Assembly (NCBI RefSeq): GCF_008831285.2
Contig: NC_045138.2
Coordinates: 34,094,769-34,158,768 of the forward strand
Length of the DNA stretch: 64,000 nt
Source: Nymphaea colorata
Lineage: Eukaryota > Streptophyta > Magnoliopsida > Nymphaeales > Nymphaeaceae
Direction: 5' to 3'
This document shows, in pieces, positions 12,345-22,191 of the stretch. The first letter of the stretch is position 1, and every line of letters starts with the position of its first letter. The notes beneath the pieces are model-generated. The model had not been told where the DNA came from. It ran no database searches and saw only the letters and a list, made by a program, of their open reading frames with translations. The position numbers and the translations under genes were made by a program.

Positions 12345-12506
12345 GCGCGGCACTGTCACCCAGTCGCAGACGGACAGCGGTGCTTCAACCGAATGGCAAA
12401 CTGGACATCCCCTTGTACAAGACGAGCCACAGAATCTGACGAAGAGAAGGTGTCCCTAAAGACTCTGTTGTTGCGCTCCTCCCAAATGCGCCACCAAGCT
12501 GAAATC
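12345..12506 (-). mobile_element. LINE-type reverse-transcriptase tail fragment
   Basis: Minus-strand translation gives ISAWWRIWEERNNRVFRDTF followed by SSSDSVARLVQGDVQFAIRL. The WxIWxERNxRxF pattern is the usual ending of plant non-LTR retrotransposon polyproteins, after the RT zinc-binding domain. Only this 3' piece is present; neither the RT core nor the endonuclease is visible nearby. A 5'-truncated, old LINE insertion is the likeliest source. Confidence 0.55.
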
Positions 12507-12513
12507 AGAAAGG

Positions 12514-12545
<32 letters not shown>

Positions 12546-12729
12546 AATATCGGTCTTATTTTTCTTTTCCCGTGTTGAATAAAAATTTAGAAGCAACTAC
12601 GGTACAAAAAATGTCACATAAAAATTGTCCAAAATAAATAAACCATCATCAAAAATGATAAATGATAATACACAGTTTTCATTTCCTGATCTCTAGTTTG
12701 AAAATTGAGTATGAATCAAACCTCGACCA

Positions 12730-14412
12730 GCCATGCAATGAACACGAAGATCAGCTACCAGTTATTTAACAACTGTAATCTTAATAAACAATATAACATC
12801 AATTGCCAAAATAACATTTCTTAATAAAAAAAAAGCATTACAATGTAAAGAAACAGAAACAGAACAAAACCCGGCGGAGTTATTATCCCTGATAAGTTGA
12901 TCAAGCTACAGTTCAGCCGCAGTCAGACAATTATAAACATGAACTTTTCTGATGTTGATTCGATATAATTGTACTAAATTCCAGTGCTTTGCATCAATAG
13001 AAAATCATTGACCGACGTGACATAATAGGTACATAGACGCCATTTCATATATGTTTATCATAATTAATATCACTGCAACGATATTGTTAAGGACGACCTT
13101 TACTGACGTTGCCTGCGTTTCGTCAATGGAAACCTAAGGCGCATTCAACCTTTACTTGCCATCACCTCATTTTTCTCATACATATGAGATACGGAGTAAG
13201 ATTGATTGGATAGGATATTTTGGTAATTTTTTTTTAAAAGGAATGAACTGAGAGCATTTTCTTTTCATTAGCTATACAGGCACACAAAATTTCATGCACG
13301 AATATGGTGCATATAACCAGGTTCTCAACATATAACTCTCAAATTTTAGTTTTAACATTTTACATGCAAGTGTTCAAACAATGATAGATGAGGGGCTTTT
13401 CAGCAACTCTACTCTTTAACACAAGTTTAAATTCGGAAAATTTGCATACACAGTATTGGACATTGGAATGTACGGTTGTTATTAGTGCTTAATTTAGGTG
13501 GCATTTAGTGCCCGTATTAACATTAAAACCTAAACTTTCCATCTTAAAAAAAAAGCCTGTGTAAGTTAGGAAAACTTAGATGCAAATACTCTCACTTTGG
13601 GTCGTAGAGTTGTTAGTGCTTAATATTAGACAACATTTGATAACAATAATATTATTGAAACCTAAAATTACCATCCTTGTTATCAACACATTGAAACATG
13701 AGCTTTTTTACTTCTACGTCTTCTGTTGCCTAAAATATTATTTGCGACATCTTTTCTGATCAGACATTTTTTTCTTTAAATTTGATTGTTGAAGAACAAA
13801 CCTCAGTGTCCCTACTGAGCTTTGCAAAGGGTGACCTCAAGTTTTTTCAGTCCCAGGCTTGCAAATGTATGGCAGATGGTGAAGGCGCTCCTTCACTTGG
13901 TTTTCTTAAAATAATTTTATGTTATACGTATGGTTCGTCATTTTTATTTGATTTTTTTGTGATTTTAATTATATACTTTTTTGCTATTAGATTGAACTGA
14001 GTATAAATAATGCCGGCATAAACGTAGCGTGTAAGTCCCACAGAGAAGATCCGTGCTTGGAATCCCTTGGCTCGGCTTTCCATCAATTCCCATGTCCATT
14101 CTATTCGCAAAAATTGTGGGAAATAAGCTTCATGATAAATCATTGACGTGATCCCAAATAGCACTTCTAATAGTCGATCGAAAAATAAATAGTAACATGA
14201 TGTGTTTGCCCTGTGTGACGTGTTCTATTCAGTAGCTTGATCTTCAATCATTGGGTCCAACAAGGCAATATGAACCATGTTCACACCATTCACACCTGTT
14301 CAGAAAATGGCTTCTCGAATATGTAGATATATGGTGATAAAGTGACAGTAAAATTATATGAACATTTTAGTTATACAACATGCATCAGACCTCTACAAGG
14401 GTCTCGAATTCT
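12730..14412. repeat. Dispersed repeat R, copy 3, with upstream flank
   Basis: 12.73-13.2 kb matches 18.72-19.1 kb (shared CCAGTTATTT and AATATAACATCAATTGCC), and 13.23-14.41 kb is an R repeat with the plus-strand patch at 13790-13925 (KGDLKFFQSQACKCMADGEG). The R copy runs straight into the minisatellite, which expanded from its own terminal unit. R copy 3 and R copy 4 are therefore copies of one longer ancestral segment. Confidence 0.75.
14150..14280 (-). pseudogene. SNF2-type helicase fragment (relic, copy 3)
   Basis: Degraded minus-strand counterpart of the SNF2 motif VI fragment seen in R copies 1 and 2, with further frame breaks. Confidence 0.4.
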
Positions 14413-14888
14413 CTGATTTCTAGCAGCTAAAGTCCTTTCCATTCAACTGATCTCTAGCAGCTAAAGTCCTTTCAATTCAACTGATCTCTAGCAGCTAAAG
14501 TCCTTTCCATCCAACTGATCTCTAGCAGCTAAAGTCCTTTCCATCCAACTGATCTCTAGCAGCTAAAGTCCTTTCCATTCAACTGATCTCTAGCAGCTAA
14601 AGTCCTTTCCATTCAACTGATCTCTAGCAGCTAAAGTCCTTTCCATTCAACTGATCTCTAGCAGCTAAAGTCCTTTCCATCCAACTGATCTCTAGCAGCT
14701 AAAGTCCTTTCCATTCAATTGATCTCTAGCAGCTAAAGTCCTTTCCATTCAACTGATCTCTAGCAGCTAAAGTCCTTTCGATTCAACTGATCTCTAGCAG
14801 CTAAAGTCCTTTCCATCCAACTGATCTCTAGCAGCTAAAGTCCTTTCCATTCAACTGATCTCTAGCAGCTAAAGTCCTTTCCATTCAA
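14413..14888. repeat. 34-bp minisatellite, 14 exact-length units
   Basis: A unit starting CTGATCTCTAGCAGCTAAAG and ending CATTCAA is repeated head to tail. The total of 476 bp is exactly 14 x 34 with no length variants. Units differ only by point changes, mostly CCATTCAA versus CCATCCAA. The R repeats at about 9.82 and 20.55 kb carry a single unit at the same place, so this array is a local expansion. Confidence 0.97.
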
Positions 14889-14946
14889 GTCTTCCTTTGT
14901 AATTCATAGATGAGTTCTTCAATGAAAAGTTTACATTTCTTGATAT

Positions 14947-17903
14947 AAAGCAATTTCTGTTGGTCATACACAAGAAAAACCGGCTTCTGAAATAAAATGT
15001 TAATTTATCCTCCCACGGCAGAAGAGGTCTGCGCAGTGCAAGCAAATGATACTTCTAATCCTCTGACTTTGACCCCCAATTCACCGCTACCACTTTCCGT
15101 AAATTGGATATCTATGAAACGAATTGAAACCGAAGGAAACTTCCACAGGCAAGTGTTACAAAAAATAAGAAGTCAATTACTCAGTGTGCGGACTATAGTG
15201 ATGTTAATAATCTCAGCAGCAATAATCATGTCAAGTTGGAAACTTGGAACTGCTTGAGAGAAAACAGCTACGATTGTTTTGGCTTCATCCCTTGATTATA
15301 TCGATTTCCTTACTCCTTGTTTCTTGGTAGTACGATCATCATTTAGTGGAGGAACAAGAAGAATCGGCAATGGCACACACACACACACAGGGAGACTATT
15401 TGTGCCTTACCTCAGTCGAACAGACCTGAAGCAGAATCAAGGAGGGAGACAATTTCTAGTTCTACTGCCGATCAAACATTAGGAATCGTCGTATTATATT
15501 TTTTCTAAACCAAACATTATTTTCTTTAAACATGTATTATGAAAATATGTATTCCAAGAACATAAAGTCACGAGCGCAACTTGTACAACCAGAAGTAGCA
15601 CATATAAGTGGGCACAGGAACAGGTCGTCATTGTAGAAACGTGACACGAATTCCAAAAAGTGGGGTTGGATATACTTTCCTTAGATTGTGGTCGTTTTCA
15701 AAAAATTTTAAAAAAACTTTTAAAATTCAGATGGAACGGTTTGTTTGTTATGCTATACAAGGAGAAGGAAGGTCATGAAAGCCCACATATATTCAAGTAA
15801 GTATGTACGGTTGCCCAAGACCTTTTATTTTCAAAATGAAGCTTTAAAAGATTTTGGTCATTTAAGTATGATGGTGCTCCTTAACATCCGAAGGCTTTTT
15901 ATACGGTAGTATTTTAGAGAGAGAGATAAACATCAAAGTTTAGAGATAAACATCAAATTTTAGAGATAAACATCAAAGTTTAGAAATTTTGATGTTTATC
16001 TCTCTCTCTAAAGTGCTACCGTTTAAAAAACCTTCACATGTTAAGGGGCAGCATCATACATAAATGACCAAAATCTTTTAAAGCTTCATTTTGAAAATAA
16101 AAGATCTTGGGCAACTGCACACACTTACTTGCATATATGTGGGATTTCATGTCCTTCCCTCTCCTTTTATAGCATAACAAACAAACCGTTCCATCTAAAT
16201 TTTAAAAGTTTTTTTTTTAATTTTTTATATTTAAATTATTGTTTTAATTTTTTCTTATAAATAGTTTGGGTGAAAAAGTTCCCAATCCGAAGGCATTAAA
16301 CTTTTAATTATTGATATATACATATTTTGTGAAGGGCATGTGCCTCCTAATATTTAATATTTTTAAAATAACAATTTCAAGCCGTTCAGATCTATCATGG
16401 TATGCGATGTCAGATACGTGTCGACTTATTCTCACAAATCATGCCCGTTAATAAATTTGTAAGCATTTTTTTCAAATATTTACCGAATACTTTCGAAAAC
16501 CACCAAAACCCAAGGAAATTATATCCAACCCCACTTTTTGGAATTTGTGTCGCGTTTCTACAATGACTATCCTGTGCCCACTTTTATGTGCTACTTCTTC
16601 TTGTTGTACAAGTTGCGCTTGTGACTTTATGTTTTTGGAATACATATTTTCACAATACATGTTTGAAGAAAATAATGTTTGGTTTAGAAAGACATAATCC
16701 GACGATTCCAAATGTTTGATCAGCAGTAGAACTAGAAATGACGTATATAATCACATTCAGTATTGACACTGATAACTAGCGCAGACCTCTTCCGCCGTGT
16801 GAGGATAAATTAATATTTTATTTCTAGAGCCTCCGGAATTCTTCTTCTAGGGGAGGGGAAGCAGTTGGGTGAGTATTGATCTCCTGCTATTATTCCAGAT
16901 TCTCATTCTTCCATGGTGTCGGTGGCAGATCAAAGAGCCTTACACTGAAAATGCATGAAAATCTTTCTCCTCATCTTCTCTCTGTTTCACTCTCTCTCTA
17001 CATCCCCACATATAAATGGATCGAATGAGACAGGTAGACAATTGACAATCACAGTTATCCAATTGAACTATTGACTTTAGACTCAATTGGATACCTGTGA
17101 TTGTCAATTGTCTACCTGTCTCATTCGATCCATTTATATGTCGGGATGCAGCGAGACAGCGCGAGACGGAGTGAAGATGAGGGTAAAGATTTTTCATGCA
17201 TTTCAGTGCAAGGGTCTTTGGTCTGCCGCCGACACCATGGAAGAATGAGAATCTGGAATAATAGCAGGAGATCAATACCCACCCAACTGCTTCCCCTCCC
17301 CTAGAAGAAGAATTCTGGAGGCTGCAGAAGCCTCCCCACTTTGTTTCTCCGCAAGGAAGCTTCCTTCCTTCCTTCCCTCCTCGATTCTTCTTCAGGTTTG
17401 TTCGACTGAGGTAAGGCGCATATTGTCTCCCTCTGTGTGTGTGCGTGTGCCATTGCCGATTCTTCTTGTTCCTCCACGAATTGATGATCGTACTACCAAG
17501 AAACAAGGAGTAAGGAAACAGATACAGATGGAATAATCAAAATTTCAAGAGATGAAACCAAAACAATCGTGTCTGTTTTCTCTCAAGCAGTTCCAAGTTT
17601 CCAACTTGACATGATTATTGCCGCTGAGATTATTAACATCATTATAGTCTGGTCACTGAGTAATCGACTTCATATTTTTTGTAACTCTTGCCTGTGGAAG
17701 TTTCCTTCGTTTTCAATTCGTTTCATAGATATTCAATTTACGGAGAGTGTTCGCGGTGGTGAATGGGGGGTCAATGTCAGAGGATTAGAAGGATCATTTG
17801 CTTGCATTGATAATTAGCGCAGACCTCTTCCGCATGGGAGGATAAATTAATATTTTATTTCAGAAGCCGGTTTTTCTTGTGTATGACCAACAGCAATTGC
17901 TTT
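14947..17903. mobile_element. Rearranged second foldback element P2
   Basis: 14947-15440 matches the left arm of P1. 15450-15690 matches the P1 loop. 16390-16745 is the loop in reverse. 16830-17080 and 17080-17903 match the arms in both orientations, with the inner junction at about 17080. The outer ends match P1 (AAAGCAATT... and its complement). P2 is thus a partly duplicated, internally inverted form of the same element, with an unrelated hairpin in its middle. It has no long reading frame of its own. Confidence 0.7.
15715..16211. repeat. 0.5-kb near-perfect hairpin
   Basis: Arms 15715-15960 and 15985-16211 are reverse complements with few mismatches, starting AAACTTTTAAAATTCAGATGG-like and ending with its complement. 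The tip holds three direct copies of a roughly 20 bp unit (TAGAGATAAACATCAAA). The loop is only some tens of bases, so a transcript across it would fold into one long double strand. It is absent from the loop of P1, so it was inserted or formed later; it may be a foldback MITE. Confidence 0.8.
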
Positions 17904-18165
17904 ATGCGTGTGTGTGCGTAAACATGTTTTCTAGGTGTATTTGTATAACATAAATATTAGGGCCATGTCCATATGTGTATAGAGTCGTAAGAATCATATT
18001 TGTGTATCTTGATTCCCACATTGCATCCTCTTATCTGGGAAATGAAAAATTAATGTCAAATTCATCATAACATATGGTTTCGTAGAAATAATGAGCAACT
18101 AAGTGTTCATGGAAGCGAGATTCATCTAGATTCAGGCCAATTAAGGTAACTTAGTCATGTATATG
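17904..18165. repeat. Shared tail after foldback P2
   Basis: Second copy of the tail described at 8269-8523, about 95% similar by eye and in the same position relative to its foldback. Confidence 0.8.
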
Positions 18166-20286
18166 TTTTCATTTGGATCACAACCATTTTTACATTACCA
18201 CAAGTGACAGCAAATCTGCTGGTTAACTACATATGGGATGCAAAGGTGGCATTCAACTGCCTGTTGATATACTTTGATATAAGATCTTTAGGATTTAATA
18301 TCTCTAGACTCTATATCAATGAAAGCATATCAAATTAAATCTATACATGTACAATTTAAAGCAAAAAGCGACGGTGGGTTTTACTTCTTTTCATTGTAAC
18401 CTTTTTCGTTGAACCAATGTTAATCGGAATTGTGCAATGAACAGGTGAAGTATGTACTCTGCGACGTGGCTCTTTATCGACGCCTTTCAGGAATTCGTAT
18501 TAATTGAGCACCTCTAGTTCTATTGTCCCGACAATCTCTATGATAGAAGTAAAAGCAGCAAGTTCATATTTAATATATGTGGCTGCAGCATTATGTGATA
18601 GGGGAAGGTTACTAGAATGCTAGCTTTGTTACAATTCAAATGTACTCGATCTCGATAGTGGAATTATTCTAATGACAAAGCTCGTTTCTTGTGTCTTATT
18701 CTTTTTTTAAGTTTACATTTCTTAGCGATGCAATGAAAGCGAAGATCAACTACCAGTTATTTGACAACTATAATCTTAATAAACAATATAACATCAATTG
18801 CCAAAATAACATTTCTTAATAAAAAAAGCATATTGCACAGACACTTTAATATAAAGAAACAGAACAAAACCCAAGAGGGCTATTATTCCTGATAAGTTGA
18901 TCAAGCTACAGTTCAGCCGCAGTCAGAAAATTATAAACATTACCTTTTCTGATGTTGATTCTACCGTCGATATAATTGTACTAAAGCCCAGTGTTTTGCA
19001 TCAATAGAAAATCATTGATTGACGTGACATAATAGGTACATAGACGCCGTTTCATATATTTCCTTTATAGACATTGCCTGCGTTTCGTCCACGGAAACCT
19101 AAGGCGCATTCACCTAGTTTTCTTCATACTTATGAGACAGGTTGCGCACCCAACTATTGGGTATGATATTTCGGAAATTTTTAGAAAAGAAATGTTCTTT
19201 TCGCTTTTTTATTGTTTTCGATTTCATTTTTATGTTTACAAATTTATTTTTTAAATATAAATTAAGACCATTATTTTCATGAGTTATACTGACACACAAA
19301 ATTTCATGCACCATATGACGCATAATTCACATTCATATAACTCTCAAATTTTAGTTTTAGCTTCTCACATCCAAGTTTTCAAACACTGATAGGCTGAAAT
19401 ATAACACAAGTTTAAATTCGGGAAATTTGAATACAGAATATTGGACATTGGAATGTACAGTTGTTATTAGTGCCTAATTTAGGTGGCATTTAATGCCAGT
19501 ATTAACATTAAAACCTAAACTTTCATTTTAAATAAAAGCCAGTGTAAGTTAGGAAAACTCAGATGCGAATACTCTAACTTTGGGTCGTACAGTTGTTAGT
19601 GCAAAATATTAGACAACATTTGATGTGAAATAATAATATTAAAACCTAAAATTCCCATCCTTGTTATCGGCACATTGAAACATGAGCTTTTTAGCTTGTG
19701 CGTTTACTGTTGCCTAAAATATTATTTCTGGTATCTTTTCTGCTTAGATATATATATATTTTTCTTTAAATTTAATTGTTGAAGGACAAATCTCAGTGTC
19801 CTACTGAGCTTGCTAAGGGTGATCTCAAGTTTTTTCAATCCTAGGCTTGCAAATGTATGACAGATGGTGAAGGCGCTCCTTCACGTGGTTTTCTTAAAAG
19901 AATTTTATGTTATATGTATGGTTCATCATTTCTACTTGATTTTTTTGTGATTTTAATTATATACTTTTTTGCTATTAGATTGAACTGATTATAAATAATG
20001 CCGGCATGAACGTAACGTGTAAGTTCCACAGAGAAGATCCGTGCCTGGAATCCCTTTGGCTCGGGTTTCCAACTATTCTCATTGTGCATTCTATTGGTGT
20101 AAATTGTGGGAAATGAGCTTGGCCATGCTTCATCATAAATCCTTGATGCGATCCCCCATAGCACTTCTAATTGTCAATCGAAATATAGTCACATGATGTG
20201 TTTGCCTTGTGTGATGTGCTAGCTTGTTCTTTAATCATTGGAAAATGGCTTCTCGATTATGTAAATATTTGGTCATTTAAGTGGAG

Positions 20287-20480
20287 TAGGGGCGGAGGGA
20301 GGGGGGGCCGCCTAAGCCGTGGCCCAGCCCCAACTATTTGAAAAAAAAAATACATTATAAAAATTGAAAAATTTTGGTTGGGTAATGTATTTTTTATATT
20401 CAAATGTAGTTTGGTTATACCCGAATAAGTTTGATGGACCGTGTGGTTTGCTCTTGAAAAAAATCTTAGCTCCGCCCCTA
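20287..20480 (-). mobile_element. hAT-type MITE, copy 1
   Basis: A 194 bp element with terminal inverted repeats TAGGGGCGGAG / CTCCGCCCCTA and an AT-rich middle. R copies 1 and 3 keep the empty site (about 6035 and 14342, reading AAGYGACAGTAAAATTAT). Here the right flank reads TGTGACAG and the left flank AGTGGAG, consistent with a decayed 8 bp duplication of AGTGACAG. TIR sequence and an 8 bp duplication fit the hAT superfamily. The orientation given is the one that matches the copy at 58.2 kb. Confidence 0.8.
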
Positions 20481-20699
20481 TGTGACAGTAAAATTATAAA
20501 AACATTTTAGTCATAGCATCAAACCTCTGGAAGGGTCTCTAATTCTTTGATCTCTAGCAGCTAAAGTCCTTTTTCCATTCAAATCTTCCCTTCTAATTCA
20601 TAGATGTTCTTCAATGCCATGACATATGTTAGAAAAATTGAAGAACTCAATCATGAATTGGAAAGACTTGAATATCAGAGATTTTGACACCCTTTAGAG

Positions 20700-20870
20700 G
20701 TCTGATGCTTGTTATATGACCAAAAATCATATTGTCTTGAAGGACCCTTGGTGGAATGAAGATCAAGCTATTGACGGAGCACATCAGTGCACCCACATCA
20801 TCTGACTCCTTCTCGACTGACTATTATAAAAGTGTTATTCGTGATCACATATTAATTAGCTCTGCAGGTA
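20700..20870 (+). pseudogene. SNF2-type helicase fragment, plus strand (copy 4)
   Basis: The plus strand reads MTKNHIVLKDPWWNEDQAID then GAHQCTHII. The DPWWN and EDQAID cores of SNF2 motif V-VI are clear, better kept than in copy 2 (DLWWN). Stops follow at once. It is a relic, not a gene. Confidence 0.6.
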
Positions 20871-20900
20871 TGTCTACTATCACAGAATTTTTCTATGCCT

Positions 20901-22191
20901 GCTGGTGGATTCCTTCCTAACTTTCATTACATCAGGAACACAATGACAAAAAATTCTTCTCATAATTCATGATCAATGCTAACAGCCATCAAGACAATAT
21001 GATTTTTGGTCATATAACAAGCATCGAGACCCTTCCAGAGGTTTGATGCCTGTGTTGTATGACTAAAATGTTCGTTCACTAGAATAAGAATCAAAAGCCA
21101 AAAATGAAGAAAATAAATTTCTCGGAAGCAAAATTAACATGTTTGCACTAAACTAGGTCTTTTGCAAAACCAAATTCGTCAAACTCTGATTTCTTTCGAT
21201 TAAAATTACCAAGGTCACAAGTCTTCCATGGTTAAGTTCGATTAAAATTCACAATACAAAAAATAAATAAGAAAATGGGTTACAATTGATACTATTTTCG
21301 GCTAGCAGGTGGCGCGAATCTGTGAGATAACTCCATTTTCTCTATAACATCGAAGGTTAACTGAATGCACAGTTCAAACGAAACAAGTTCGGAAAGAACA
21401 ACTCTCTTAAAATTAGATCAGAGAAAAATCAACGAGTTACTCTGGAAGGACAGCATTACCTTTCTGGCCTCATGACAGAAGACAACCTCATCTGTTCCCC
21501 TCCATGTCTCCATGAGAGAAATGGACGCTCTTCTACGTCCTGTAGGCAGTAGGTAGTCGAGCTTGGGTTTTCATTTATGTGACAGTGATTATTGAGGATA
21601 CCACCTCGAGATCGAAATTTAAGACGCTATTCATAAATTGGTCTTCACAGTGCTGTGGATATATAATGAATCAAACAAGGTACCATGCAAAATACCCACA
21701 AATAATTTTGAACCCCAAGTATATGAAATAAGGTTATATATGGCCGATGGGAAGAAGAAACACCAAGTCATTGCAACCGAGATATCAACCATGTAGAAAT
21801 AAGGTTATCCTTTTGCCTTATTCGTATATCTTCTCGGGCTCTATGACAGGAAGGATTAAACAAGGCGTTTATGAATACGTTCTAGGTCTCTATGCGAACA
21901 CTGCTCAAATTTGATTTTCAATTTCTATAAAACTGGCGAACACCATCAATTGGATACCAACCTTGCAGTTTTATGTCGGTGAACCGTACAACTAAGAGGG
22001 TGTTACAAAACGACGGAATATAGACATCGATGAGTTCCACCATACATGTGACATTACATTCAACATGGGAAAAAAATTCTCGAGCTTGCATACTTTGTAT
22101 GGTGCCTAGAACACCAAGGAATAAATCACGGCCAAGTGACCTCTGATTTCAGAGACAATGTTGTCATAATCGGCATCCAATACTAGCTTTA
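20901..22191. other. Gene-free stretch 3' of the CRK
   Basis: No coding region found. The part next to the CRK stop codon (from about 22114) is conserved in the pseudogene copy near 2.76 kb and is probably 3'-untranslated or downstream sequence of the CRK. Confidence 0.5.

Larger units (their letters stand above)
18721..20900. repeat. Dispersed repeat R, copy 4
   Basis: The flank at 18.72-19.1 kb matches 12.73-13.2 kb. The R body follows, with the plus-strand patch at 19790-19910, here broken by a stop (FFQS-stop-ACKCM). A hAT-like MITE sits inside it at 20287-20480. One 34 bp unit lies at about 20550. Beyond 20.6 kb it has the same inverted SNF2-bearing arm as copy 2. Confidence 0.7.

Noticed and set aside
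12530-12545. GA-repeat and other short direct repeats considered as a CRISPR-like array.
   Set aside because: Simple-sequence repeats in a plant nuclear region; the 34 bp array has no unique spacers.
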